From NCBI GenBank assembly GCA_913774625.1, contig CAJYHL010000030.1, forward strand, positions 1-38,029: 38,029 bases of DNA. Direction: 5' to 3'. This DNA comes from an uncultured Acidovorax sp. (lineage in GTDB: Bacteria; Pseudomonadota; Gammaproteobacteria; Burkholderiales; Burkholderiaceae_C). The notes under the pieces were generated by a model. That model was not told where the DNA came from. It worked only from the letters and a program-made list of their open reading frames with translations, and did not search any database. Position 1 is the first letter of the stretch. The number at the start of each line of letters is the position of its first letter. This document shows, one piece after another, positions 30,094 to 37,906 of the stretch. A program made the translations under genes and the position numbers.

Positions 30094-30711
30094 TCAGAAG
30101 TGGTAGGCGTAGCGCAGCTGCAGGAAGTTTTCGCCGGGGTTGGGCTTCTTGATGCCGCCGTTGGAGACGTGCTCCAGCCGCAGCGACAGCTCGTGTCGCC
30201 GCTCTTCGCCGAAGTTCAGCCCGAAGCCCAGATGCGAGGCGAAGTTGAAGCGGGTGCCGAATTCCTTGCGGACGGTGATGTAGCGGTCGTCGGACACCGT
30301 GGCGCCTATGCCGCCTTCCAGGAACCAGGGTGAACGGCCCTGGTCGGGCCGCAGCCGCAGCGTGGGGGTGACGCCCAGCAGCAGGGTGTGGCCGGGTTGG
30401 CCGGCCCGCGGGTCGAACGACCAGCGGCTGAGATAGACGTCCCAATGGCCGCGCAGCTCGCTGCCCCAGAGTTCGGTGCGCCAGGCATTCCAGGGCAGGG
30501 TCACGCCCAGCGTGGCGGAGTCGGTGCCCCGCTCGGCCCAGCCGCCCTGCACATAGACGGACGGATTCTGCGCAGCGCTGCCCAGAGCCTGGGCCTGGGC
30601 GGCGGGAAGCAAAGGCGCCGAAAGAGCCAGCAGGGCGAGCGTGCTGGACAGGCGCGGAAAGCGCGCGCGGAGTTGCAATGCGCGGCGCAGGTGTAGCAAT
30701 GAAGATGTCAT
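30094..30711 (-). CDS. pagL: Acyloxyacyl hydrolase, lipid A 3-O-deacylase PagL-type
   Basis: Outer-membrane beta-barrel enzyme that removes the 3-O-linked acyl chain of lipid A. The product has 205 residues. The signal peptide spans about residues 22-41 and ends in AQA, and a terminal aromatic (YHF) is typical of outer-membrane barrels. The catalytic region is EHVSNGGIKKPNPGENF, with H181 and S183 in the HxSN motif and a candidate acidic residue E194. The spacing of this Glu to His is one residue shorter than I remember for Pseudomonas PagL. A strong terminator follows the gene. The ribosome site before the start at 30711 is weak; an inverted repeat lies just upstream. Confidence 0.88.
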   Translation of the reverse strand: MTSSLLHLRRALQLRARFPRLSSTLALLALSAPLLPAAQAQALGSAAQNPSVYVQGGWAERGTDSATLGVTLPWNAWRTELWGSELRGHWDVYLSRWSFDPRAGQPGHTLLLGVTPTLRLRPDQGRSPWFLEGGIGATVSDDRYITVRKEFGTRFNFASHLGFGLNFGEERRHELSLRLEHVSNGGIKKPNPGENFLQLRYAYHF

Positions 30712-30728
30712 GTAAATGAAAGGCCTAT

Positions 30729-30746
30729 GTGAATCTTGTGACTCAC
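30729..30746. promoter_or_regulatory. Operator-like inverted repeat upstream of the pagL-like gene
   Basis: GTGAATC (30729-30735), TTGT, GACTCAC (30740-30746): seven-base arms with one mismatch, 18 bp before the start codon. A second palindrome CCCCAATGGGG lies at 30762-30772. Candidate binding site for an envelope regulator; identity unknown. Confidence 0.4.
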
Positions 30747-30995
30747 TGTAGAGCGCCTATTCCCCAATGGGGTGTAGGCCGGCTCCACAAGCCCTTCGCT
30801 CCGATCGGGTTTGCCGTGCGACGCAGGCGCCCGGACCTCGAATGTGCACAAAGTTCCGCCAGCGCCCCGCGCTTTAGGCAGATGCCCAGGAGCGGCGAGC
30901 AAAACCCGGCGAAGCGCCTCTGCCAGGCTTGCTGAGGCTCGGCCCGAACGGTCCGGTTAGAGATCGAAGCTGCCGACTCGACAAATCAGGCGCAA

Positions 30996-31079
30996 CGGCC
31001 CGCCGGCCCTGCCGGAGGGGCAGGACGGGCGGGCCGTGCCGGCCTGGTCAGGCCGGAGCGGTTTCGGCCGGGCAGGCCG
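30996..31079 (-). terminator. Three tandem GC hairpins after the Spy-like gene
   Basis: CGGCCCGCC (30996-31004) / GGCGGGCCG (31028-31036), with inner pairing CCTGCC/GGCAGG; then CCGGCCTG/CAGGCCGG (31039-31056); then CGGCC/GGCCG (31065-31079). They lie directly after the minus-strand stop at 31088. No T-run follows, so termination would be non-canonical. Confidence 0.5.
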
Positions 31080-31087
31080 TTACTGTC

Positions 31088-31708
31088 TTACTGGGGCGCT
31101 GCGGTTGCAGGAGCTGCCGGCTTGGCGGCGGGGCCGCCGTGGCGCGGGTGTTCGCCGCCGGCCTTGGGGCCGCGGGGGCCTGCGCCGTCCGGGCCGGCCA
31201 TGCGCTGGTGCATGCGGGCCGACTCGGCATCGAACACCTTCTGCTGGGCCGGGGTCAGCGCGGCATAGAAGGTCTTCACGGCTTCGTCGCGGCGGTCGGC
31301 CTCGGCGGCATGCTGGGTGCGCAGGGCACGCAGGCGATCGATGCGCTCGGGCGTGGTCAGTTTGTCCAGATCACGCATCGCTTCATGGCGCGCTTGCGCA
31401 TCGGCGGGTGGCTGCATGGCGGTGGTGAAGGCGGTCCAGGCGGATTCCTGGGCCGGGGTGATCTGCAGCTTCTGCTTGAGCTCGGCGGCATGGCGTTCCA
31501 TGCGCTGCTGGCGCTCCTCGGGCGAATGGGCGCGACGCTCGCCCTGCGGGCGGGGCGCCTTGGCGCCGTCGGCGGCGGGTTGGCTGGCCATGGGGGCCGG
31601 GGCGGCAGGTGCTGCAGCGGTCTGCGCGAATGCCGGTGCAGCCAGCGCCACGAGCAGGGCGGTGGCCAGGGTGGTGGAAGCGAGACGTTGCTGGAGAGCG
31701 TTTGCCAT
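31088..31708 (-). CDS. Spy/CpxP-family periplasmic protein (LTxxQ motifs)
   Basis: Product of 206 residues with a signal peptide (hydrophobic run TTLATALLVALAAPAFA, cleavage near residue 29) and an Ala/Pro-rich linker. Its helical core carries two LTxxQ-type motifs, QITPAQESAWTAF and ALTPAQQKVFDAE. Spy and CpxP are periplasmic chaperones or stress sensors that cradle unfolded proteins and respond to metal or envelope stress. The C-terminal tail is rich in Gly, Pro, His and Ala (MHQRMAGPDGAGPRGPKAGG) and may bind metals. The start at 31708 is supported by AAAGGA about 9 bp upstream. Neighbouring genes do not include a cpxAR-type pair. Confidence 0.82.
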   Translation of the reverse strand: MANALQQRLASTTLATALLVALAAPAFAQTAAAPAAPAPMASQPAADGAKAPRPQGERRAHSPEERQQRMERHAAELKQKLQITPAQESAWTAFTTAMQPPADAQARHEAMRDLDKLTTPERIDRLRALRTQHAAEADRRDEAVKTFYAALTPAQQKVFDAESARMHQRMAGPDGAGPRGPKAGGEHPRHGGPAAKPAAPATAAPQ

Positions 31709-32134
31709 GGAAATGTTCCTTTCGGGAAGTCGTATCGTCGTCAGCGGCGCCGCTGGTGGCCGGATGGCCATGGCTTTTCTGCGGCGCCTGGGGTCAGTGT
31801 CCGGGCCCGATGTATCGCCGGCGTGCGCGCTTGATGTGGCTATGTAAAGTTGTGGCAACCGCTGGTTGCATGGCCGGGAAGATGTGAGCCGGATGGTCTG
31901 CAGCCCTTGTGGGCCGGTCGCATGCTGCTATGGAAAGCGAAGCCGATGCTCCGGACGGCCCGGGCGTTCCGGGTAACGGTGCGTTGCGTTCGCGGCCGCC
32001 GTGCCGCCAGCGCCGACAATGGCGGCCCGGCGCGCCGGCCGGCCGGCGTGGCTGGCGGCGCTGCACGAAGCGACGAATGGTTTGGTTTGGAATGTGGCGC
32101 CGCTGCGCCACGGATTACGAAGGATGGGATTTCC
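31709..32134. other. 426-bp divergent intergenic region (spy-like / rdgC)
   Basis: Promoter region for two divergent genes. An inverted repeat GCAACC-GCT-GGTTGC lies at 31855-31869, next to the AT-richer TATGTAAAGTTG (31841-31852). No supported small gene: open frames there are antisense or lack ribosome sites. AAGGATGGGATTTCC just before 32135 contains the rdgC ribosome site. Confidence 0.45.
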
Positions 32135-33130
32135 GTGTTCAAGAACATGATCGTGTACCGCATCGCCCCGGGCTGGCAGGCGGATCTGACGCAGATGGAA
32201 GAGGCGCTGGCCAAGCTGCCCTTCGCCGAATGCGGCGCCACGCAGGAAAAGTCCATCGGCTGGGTGCCGCCGCGCGGCGAGGCCCACGGCCCCATGGCCG
32301 AATCGGTGGGCGGGCACTGGGTGCTGCGCTTCATGGCCGAGACCAAGGTGCTGCCCGGCTCGGTGCTGGCGCGCAAGGTCAAGGACAAGGCCGCCCGCAT
32401 CGAGCAGGAAACCGGCCGCAAGCCCGGAAAGAAGGAATCGAAGGAGCTCAAGGAAGAGGCCAAGCTCGACCTGCTGCCCATGGCCTTCACCAAGCAGGGC
32501 TCGACCTGGGTGTGGATCGACCCGCAGGCACTGACTCTGGTGCTGGACACCTCCTCCCAGGGCCGCGCGGATGAAGTGACCAGCCTGCTGGTCGAGGCGC
32601 TGCCGGGCCTGTCGCTCTCGCTGCTCGATACCCAGACCAGCCCGCAGGCGGCCATGTCGCACTGGCTCAAGGAGCAGGAGCCGCCCGCCGGCTTCAGCGT
32701 GGACCGCGAATGCGAGCTCAAAAGCGCCGACGAGACCAAGGCCGTGGTGCGCTATGCGCGCCACCCGCTGGACATCGAGGAAGTGCAGGCCCACATCGCC
32801 GCGGGCAAGCTGCCCACCAAGCTGGCCATGACCTGGGACGACCGCGTCTCCTTCCTGCTGACCGAGGGGCTGCAGCTCAAGAAGGTCTCCTTCCTCGACA
32901 CGGTGTTCGAGGGCCAGGGCTCGGGCAAGGACGACGGCGGCTTCGACACCGACGTGGCCATCGCCACGGGCGAGCTGAGCAAGCTCATCCCCGACCTGAT
33001 CGAAGCGCTGGGCGGCGAAGGCCGCACCGGCCTGGGCGATGGCGCAGCAGCGTCAGCACCGGCGCCGGCCGTCGCTGACGGGCCCGCGCCAGCCGCGGCA
33101 GCAGCAGCGGACGACGACGCGCCGTTCTGA
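32135..33130 (+). CDS. rdgC: Recombination-associated protein RdgC
   Basis: Nucleoid-associated, ring-forming DNA-binding protein that restrains RecA. The 331-residue product opens with FKNMIVYRIAPGW, matching E. coli RdgC (FKNLMVYRL), and has family segments SIGWVPPRGE, LPGSVLARKVKDK, DLLPMAFTKQGSTWVWID and SFLDTVFEGQ. The start is GTG 32135 (VFKNM), which gives the family N-terminus; ATG 32147 would cut conserved residues. The C-terminal ~35 residues are an Ala/Pro/Asp-rich tail not part of the core. It lies about 2 kb from the origin-like region. Confidence 0.94.
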   Translation: MFKNMIVYRIAPGWQADLTQMEEALAKLPFAECGATQEKSIGWVPPRGEAHGPMAESVGGHWVLRFMAETKVLPGSVLARKVKDKAARIEQETGRKPGKKESKELKEEAKLDLLPMAFTKQGSTWVWIDPQALTLVLDTSSQGRADEVTSLLVEALPGLSLSLLDTQTSPQAAMSHWLKEQEPPAGFSVDRECELKSADETKAVVRYARHPLDIEEVQAHIAAGKLPTKLAMTWDDRVSFLLTEGLQLKKVSFLDTVFEGQGSGKDDGGFDTDVAIATGELSKLIPDLIEALGGEGRTGLGDGAAASAPAPAVADGPAPAAAAAADDDAPF

Positions 33131-33172
33131 TGGCGCCGTAAAGGCCGGCAGTAGGCAGCAGCCCCGCGCCCC

Positions 33173-34426
33173 ATGGTCCTCAACTGGCTCTGGATCGGCT
33201 TCTTCACGGTGGCCTTCGCCACCGCCGCCGTGCGCTGGGCGCTGGGTGATGCCGGCATCTTCCAGGCGCTGATGGCGGCGCTCTTCGACGGCGCGCGCTC
33301 GGGCTTCGAGATCTCGCTGGGCCTGGCCGGCGTGATGGCGCTTTGGCTGGGGCTGATGCGCGTGGGCGAGCGCGCCGGCGTCATCGCGCTCTTGGCCCGG
33401 GCGGCCGGGCCGCTCCTGCGGCGGCTCTTTCCAGGCGTGCCCGACGGCCACCCCGCGCAGGGCGCGATGACCATGAACGTCTCGGCCAACCTGCTGGGGC
33501 TGGACAACGCCGCCACCCCGCTGGGCCTGGCGGCCATGCGCGAGCTGCAGTCCATCAATCCGCGTGGGCCCGACACGGCCAGCGACGCGCAGATCATGTT
33601 CGTGGTGATGAACACGGCCGGGCTCACGCTGATTCCGACCTCGGTCATCGCCATCCGCCAGAGCGTGGCGCTGCAGCAGGGCCTGGGCCCGGGCTTCAAC
33701 GCGGCCGACATCTTCCTGCCCACGCTGATCGTCACTTTCATCTCGCTCTTGGCCGGCGTGCTGGCGGTGTCCGTCGCCCAGCGGCTGCCGCTCTGGCGCC
33801 CGCGCCTGCTGCTGCCGGTGCTGGCCGTGGGCGGTGTGCTGGCGGCGGCGGTCGCGGCGCTCTCGCGCCTGCCGGCCGAACAGGCCGCGCGTGTGGCCGG
33901 CGCCACCGGGGCGGCCGTGATCCTGGGCGTGGTGATGCTCTTCGTGTTGGCCGCCGCCTGGCGGCGGGTGAATGCCTACGAGGCCTTCATCGACGGCGCA
34001 AAGGAAGGCTTCGGCGTGGCGGTGCAGATCGTGCCCTACCTCATCGCCATCCTGATCGCGGTGGGCGTGTTCCGCGCGGCGGGCTGTATGGACTTCGTGC
34101 TCTCTGCCATCGGCGCTTGCGTGTCGTCGCTGGGCTGGAATACCGACTTCCTGCCGGCCCTGCCCGTGGGGCTGATGAAGGTGCTCTCCGGTGCGGGCGC
34201 GCGTGGCCTGATGATCGACGTGATGCAGGCCCACGGCGTGGATTCCTTCGCCGGGCGCCTGGCCGCCATCGTGCAGGGCTCCACCGAAACCACGTTCTAC
34301 GTGCTGGCCGTGTACTTCGGCAGCGTGGGCGTGAAGCACACCCGCCATGCGCTGGCCTGTGCGCTCATCGCCGACGCGGTGGGGCTGCTGGCGGCGATCG
34401 GCGTGGGGTACGCGCTGCTGCGCTGA
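33173..34426 (+). CDS. Fused SpmA/SpmB-type nucleoside-recognition membrane protein
   Basis: Product of 417 residues with about nine to ten membrane spans. The first half carries the SpmA-like Gate motif around EISLGLAGVMALWLGLMRVG and GAMTMNVSANLLGLDNAATP. The second half carries the SpmB-like GAKEGFGVAVQIVPYLIAIL and STETTFYVLAVYFG. In Bacillus the two halves are separate spore-maturation proteins; in non-sporulating Gram-negatives the fused form has no established function, though Gate domains resemble nucleoside transporters. The start at 33173 follows rdgC by 42 bp, so co-transcription is possible. Confidence 0.88.
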   Translation: MVLNWLWIGFFTVAFATAAVRWALGDAGIFQALMAALFDGARSGFEISLGLAGVMALWLGLMRVGERAGVIALLARAAGPLLRRLFPGVPDGHPAQGAMTMNVSANLLGLDNAATPLGLAAMRELQSINPRGPDTASDAQIMFVVMNTAGLTLIPTSVIAIRQSVALQQGLGPGFNAADIFLPTLIVTFISLLAGVLAVSVAQRLPLWRPRLLLPVLAVGGVLAAAVAALSRLPAEQAARVAGATGAAVILGVVMLFVLAAAWRRVNAYEAFIDGAKEGFGVAVQIVPYLIAILIAVGVFRAAGCMDFVLSAIGACVSSLGWNTDFLPALPVGLMKVLSGAGARGLMIDVMQAHGVDSFAGRLAAIVQGSTETTFYVLAVYFGSVGVKHTRHALACALIADAVGLLAAIGVGYALLR

Positions 34427-34465
34427 AGGCGCGGCAGGACTGTGGCATCGGTGGGTTATCTACAT

Positions 34466-34487
34466 CATTTCCAAATTACTGGAAATG
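34466..34487. promoter_or_regulatory. ArsR operator palindrome and promoter
   Basis: CATTTCCA (34466-34473), AATTAC, TGGAAATG (34480-34487): perfect 8-bp arms 16 bp before the arsR start. TTTCCA (34468-34473) and TAGCAT (34491-34496) could be -35/-10 with a 17-bp spacer, so the operator would overlap the promoter, as expected for autorepression. Confidence 0.75.
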
Positions 34488-34502
34488 TCGTAGCATCGCC
34501 GC

Positions 34503-34844
34503 ATGGATGAAACCGAAGCCGCCGCCACGCTGGGCGCTCTCTCCCACCCCATGCGCCTGCGCATCTTCCGGGCCCTGGTCGTGGCCGGACCGGACGGGCT
34601 GACGCCGGGAGTGATCGGCGAGGCGCTGGGCCTGGCCAATGCCACGCTGTCGTTCCACCTCAAGGAGCTGGTCCAGGCGGGCCTGGCCTCGCAGGAACGC
34701 GCCAGCCGCCACCTCATCTACCGCGCCAGCTTCGACCGCATGGGCCGCCTGCTGGGCTTTCTCACCGACAACTGCTGCGCTGGCGCGCCGTGCAGCGCCA
34801 GCCTGCCGGGCGCTCCCGCTTGTCCCTCTTCTCCCAAAGACTGA
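34503..34844 (+). CDS. arsR: ArsR-family arsenic-responsive repressor
   Basis: Winged-helix repressor of 113 residues, first gene of arsR-arsB-arsC. The DNA-binding region is [19 protein letters not shown] with the following wing [15 protein letters not shown]. Metal-thiol ligands are probably C-terminal: C91-C92 (DNCCAGAPC), C97 and C107. This differs from the ELCVC arrangement of E. coli plasmid ArsR, pointing to a separately evolved arsenite site. The ATG lies very close to the predicted transcription start and lacks a Shine-Dalgarno, so translation may be leaderless. The upstream palindrome is its likely operator. Confidence 0.9.
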   Translation: MDETEAAATLGALSHPMRLRIFRALVVAGPDGLTPGVIGEALGLANATLSFHLKELVQAGLASQERASRHLIYRASFDRMGRLLGFLTDNCCAGAPCSASLPGAPACPSSPKD

Positions 34845-34851
34845 TCCCGTC

Positions 34852-36141
34852 ATGACCGCCGCCCTCTGCATCTTCGTCGCCACGCTGGTTCTGGTCATCT
34901 GGCAGCCCCGGGGCCTGGGCATCGGCTGGAGCGCCTCGGCCGGGGCGCTGGCCGCGCTGGCGCTGGGCGTGGTCCACCTGGCCGACGTGCCGGTGGTCTG
35001 GGGCATCGTCTGGAATGCCACCGCGACCTTCGTGGCGCTGATCGTCATCAGCCTGCTGCTGGACGACGCGGGTTTCTTCGAATGGGCCGCGCTGCACGTG
35101 TCCCGCTGGGGCCGTGGCCGTGGCGCGCGGCTCTTCGGCCTCACGGTGCTGCTGGGCGCGGCGGTGTCGGCGCTGTTCGCCAACGATGGCGCGGCGCTGA
35201 TCCTCACGCCCATCGTCATGTCCATGCTGCTGGCCCTGGGCTTTTCTCCTGCCGCGACGCTGGCTTTCGTGATGGCGGCGGGCTTCATCGCCGACACGGC
35301 CAGCCTGCCGCTGGTGGTGTCCAACCTGGTCAACATCGTCACGGCGGATTTCTTCCAGCTGGGCTTCAGCGACTATGCGGCGGTGATGGTGCCGGTGAAC
35401 ATCGCCTCCGTCGCCGCCAGCCTGGCCGTGCTCTACCTCTTCTACCGCCGCGACCTGCCCGCAGCCTATGACCTGCGCCAGCTGAAAGCCCCGGCCGAGG
35501 CGGTGCGCGATGTGGCCACCTTCCGCGCCGGCTGGGTGGTGCTGGCCCTGCTGCTGCTGGGCTGCTTCGCGCTGGAGCCGCTGGGCGTGCCGATCAGCGC
35601 GGTGGCGACGGCCTGCGCGGCGCTGCTGCTGGCCGTGGCCTGGCGCGGCCATGCCATCGGCGTGGGCCGGGTGCTGCGCGGCGCGCCCTGGCAGATCGTG
35701 GTCTTCTCGCTGGGCATGTACCTGGTGGTCTATGGCTTGCGCAACGCGGGGCTCACCTCGTATCTGGCCGGCGTGCTCGACGGCTTCGCGCGCGGCGGCG
35801 TCTGGGGCGCGGCCTTCGGCACGGGCTTTCTCGCGGCGGCGCTCTCATCGGTGATGAACAACATGCCCACGGTGCTGGTGGGCGCGCTCTCCATCGACCA
35901 GTCCTCCGCCACGGGGCTGGTGAAGGAGGCCATGGTCTATGCCAACGTCATCGGCTGCGACCTGGGCCCGAAGATCACGCCGATCGGCAGCCTGGCGACC
36001 CTGCTGTGGCTGCATGTGCTCGCACGCAAGGGCACGACCATCACCTGGGGCTACTACCTGCGCGTGGGCGCGGTGCTCACGCTGCCGGTGCTGGCCGTGA
36101 CGCTGGCCGCGCTGGCGCTGCGCCTCGGCTTCTCCGCGTGA
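34852..36141 (+). CDS. arsB: Arsenite/antimonite efflux transporter ArsB
   Basis: Product of 429 residues, the usual ArsB length, with about twelve membrane spans. Recognisable segments include [75 protein letters not shown] and [20 protein letters not shown]. ArsB exports As(III)/Sb(III) across the inner membrane, alone or with the ArsA ATPase; no arsA is present, so it would work as a secondary carrier. It begins 7 bp after arsR and is followed by arsC after 38 bp. Confidence 0.95.
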   Translation: MTAALCIFVATLVLVIWQPRGLGIGWSASAGALAALALGVVHLADVPVVWGIVWNATATFVALIVISLLLDDAGFFEWAALHVSRWGRGRGARLFGLTVLLGAAVSALFANDGAALILTPIVMSMLLALGFSPAATLAFVMAAGFIADTASLPLVVSNLVNIVTADFFQLGFSDYAAVMVPVNIASVAASLAVLYLFYRRDLPAAYDLRQLKAPAEAVRDVATFRAGWVVLALLLLGCFALEPLGVPISAVATACAALLLAVAWRGHAIGVGRVLRGAPWQIVVFSLGMYLVVYGLRNAGLTSYLAGVLDGFARGGVWGAAFGTGFLAAALSSVMNNMPTVLVGALSIDQSSATGLVKEAMVYANVIGCDLGPKITPIGSLATLLWLHVLARKGTTITWGYYLRVGAVLTLPVLAVTLAALALRLGFSA

Positions 36142-36179
36142 AACCGTTCCACTCCGATCCTTCTTCTCCGCTTCGCACC

Positions 36180-36617
36180 ATGACCGCTTCCATCACGATC
36201 TATCACAACCCGGCCTGCGGCACCTCGCGCAACACGCTGGCGCTGATCCGCAATTCGGGCGAGGAGCCCACCGTCGTCGAATACCTGAAGACGCCGCCCG
36301 ACCGCGCCACGCTGCAGGCGCTGATCGCCGCCATGGGCCTGCCGGTGCGCGAGGCGATGCGCCGCAAGGGCACGCCCTACGACGAGCTGGGCCTGGACGA
36401 TGCGAAGTGGAGCGACGAGGACCTGATCGGCTTCATGTTGGAGCACCCCATCCTCATCAACCGCCCCATCGTCGCCACGCCGCTGGGCACGCGGCTGTGC
36501 CGGCCGTCCGAGCTGGTGCTGGACATCCTGCCCCAGCCGCAGCGCGGCGCCTTCGCCAAGGAAGACGGCGAGCCGGTGGTGGATGCGCAGGGCCGGCGCG
36601 TGGCGCCGGGGGCTTAA
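36180..36617 (+). CDS. arsC: Glutaredoxin-dependent arsenate reductase ArsC
   Basis: Converts arsenate to arsenite for export by ArsB. Product of 145 residues of the E. coli R773 type: ITIYHNPACGTSRNTL with nucleophile C13, then EYLKTPPDRATL, and anion-binding arginines in ILINRPIVATPLGTRLCRPSE. Thioredoxin-type (S. aureus) ArsC features are absent. The ATG at 36180 matches the family N-terminus. Its TAA stop overlaps the convergent MFS stop within a shared TTAA (36614-36617), leaving no space for a terminator between the two genes. Confidence 0.95.
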   Translation: MTASITIYHNPACGTSRNTLALIRNSGEEPTVVEYLKTPPDRATLQALIAAMGLPVREAMRRKGTPYDELGLDDAKWSDEDLIGFMLEHPILINRPIVATPLGTRLCRPSELVLDILPQPQRGAFAKEDGEPVVDAQGRRVAPGA

Positions 36618-37894
36618 GCAGTAGCCGCCGCCGCAGCCCGCTGCTGCGCCGCCCGGGCCGCCACGCCCACGCCCACCACGCCAGCCGATGCCACGCCCAG
36701 CACCAGGGCGGCGGCCGAGCCGTAGAAGATGCCCGAGGTCATGCCCGCATCGAGCATGGCGCCGAACACCGGGGCGGCGGTGCAAAAGCCCAGATCCAGC
36801 CCCGAATACACCGTGCCGTAGACGCGGCCGGTGGCGCCGGGCGGCGCGGCGCGCTTGATGAGCATGTCGCGCGAGGGGCCCGCCAGGCCCGTGCCCACGC
36901 CGGCCAGCGCCACCAGCGCCATCGTGCCCATGCCAGGCAGCCAGCCGGTGCCGGCCACGACGAGCATGGCGGCGGTGGTCAGCATGCAGACGGTGATGGT
37001 GCGTTCCAGCCGCGCCACGCGGCCGGCCAGGAAGCCGCCCACCACCATGCCGGCGGCGCCGCACAGCATGTAGCCGGTGACGACCAGGGAGGTGACCGAC
37101 AGCGGCAGGCCGTACATCTTCTGCAGCGTGGGGCTGGCGAAGCTCTGGATGACGCTGAGCGAGCAGGTGGTCCAGAAGAAGAACGAGAAGCACAGCCACA
37201 CCGAGGGTAGCTTGAGGAAGGCCATGGGGTGCTCGGCCGTGGCAGCGGCCGCGGCCTTGGCCTGCGCCGCGGCCACGGCGCCGCGCCGGTCATCCAGCGC
37301 GTCGCGGTTCCAGACCATGATGGCCAGCACCACGGCCGCCAGCGCGCCGCCGCACAGGCAGGCCGTGCGCCAGGAGCCGGTGGCCGCGGTGATGCCGGCC
37401 ATGAAGACCGGCGCCGTCGCCCAGCCCAGGTTGCCCGAGATGCCATGCACGGAGAAGCCGTGCCCCAGCCGCTGGGCCGAGACGCGCTTGTTGAGGATGG
37501 TGAAGTCCACCGGATGGAAGGGCGCGTTGCCCAGCCCCGCCAGCGCGGCGGCGGCCATCAGGCCTAAGTAGCCGGTGGCGAGGCTGGCCACCACCCCGGC
37601 CGCCGTGAAGCACGAGAGCGCGAAGAACATCACCGGCCGCGCGCCCACCCGGTCCACGATGAAGCCCGAGAGCGCCTGGCCCACGCCGGAGATGACGAAG
37701 AACACCGACACCAGCAGGCCCAGCTCGGAATAGCTGAAGCCGAATTCCTTGATGAGGAAGGGAAAGAGCGGCGGCAGCAGCAGGTGGAAGAAGTGCGAGG
37801 AGCCGTGCGCCAGGCCGATGAGGCCGATGGTGCGCGCGTCTTCGCGCAGCGTGGCGCTGCTCGTTGCGGCGGTGGGTTGGTTGATCGAGGTCAT
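36614..37894 (-). CDS. Major facilitator superfamily transporter
   Basis: Inner-membrane carrier of 426 residues with twelve predicted spans. The loop 2-3 motif is GFIVDRVGARPVMF and the N-terminus is GLIGLAHGSSHFFHLLLPPL, which resembles the fosmidomycin-resistance-like (Fsr) group of MFS proteins. Substrate unknown. It converges on arsC, sharing the stop-codon TTAA, so a link to arsenic resistance is possible but unproven. Only about 13 bp separate its ATG from the end of an IS5-family element, with no clear ribosome site. Expression therefore depends on sequence contributed by the IS, or the gene may be silent. Confidence 0.9.
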   Translation of the reverse strand: MTSINQPTAATSSATLREDARTIGLIGLAHGSSHFFHLLLPPLFPFLIKEFGFSYSELGLLVSVFFVISGVGQALSGFIVDRVGARPVMFFALSCFTAAGVVASLATGYLGLMAAAALAGLGNAPFHPVDFTILNKRVSAQRLGHGFSVHGISGNLGWATAPVFMAGITAATGSWRTACLCGGALAAVVLAIMVWNRDALDDRRGAVAAAQAKAAAAATAEHPMAFLKLPSVWLCFSFFFWTTCSLSVIQSFASPTLQKMYGLPLSVTSLVVTGYMLCGAAGMVVGGFLAGRVARLERTITVCMLTTAAMLVVAGTGWLPGMGTMALVALAGVGTGLAGPSRDMLIKRAAPPGATGRVYGTVYSGLDLGFCTAAPVFGAMLDAGMTSGIFYGSAAALVLGVASAGVVGVGVAARAAQQRAAAAATA

Positions 37895-37906
37895 GGCGGC
37901 GATCTT

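Larger units (their letters stand above)
30712..31087. other. 376-bp intergenic region between the pagL-like and Spy-like genes
   Basis: Holds the promoter side of the pagL-like gene and the 3' hairpin cluster of the Spy/CpxP-like gene, each entered separately. The stretch 30780-30990 shows no supported gene; short open frames there lack signals or recognisable sequence. Confidence 0.5.

Noticed and set aside
30712-31087. Small genes between the pagL-like and Spy-like genes
   Set aside because: Short frames there (about 60-70 codons) have no ribosome site or recognisable sequence and overlap operator and hairpin elements.
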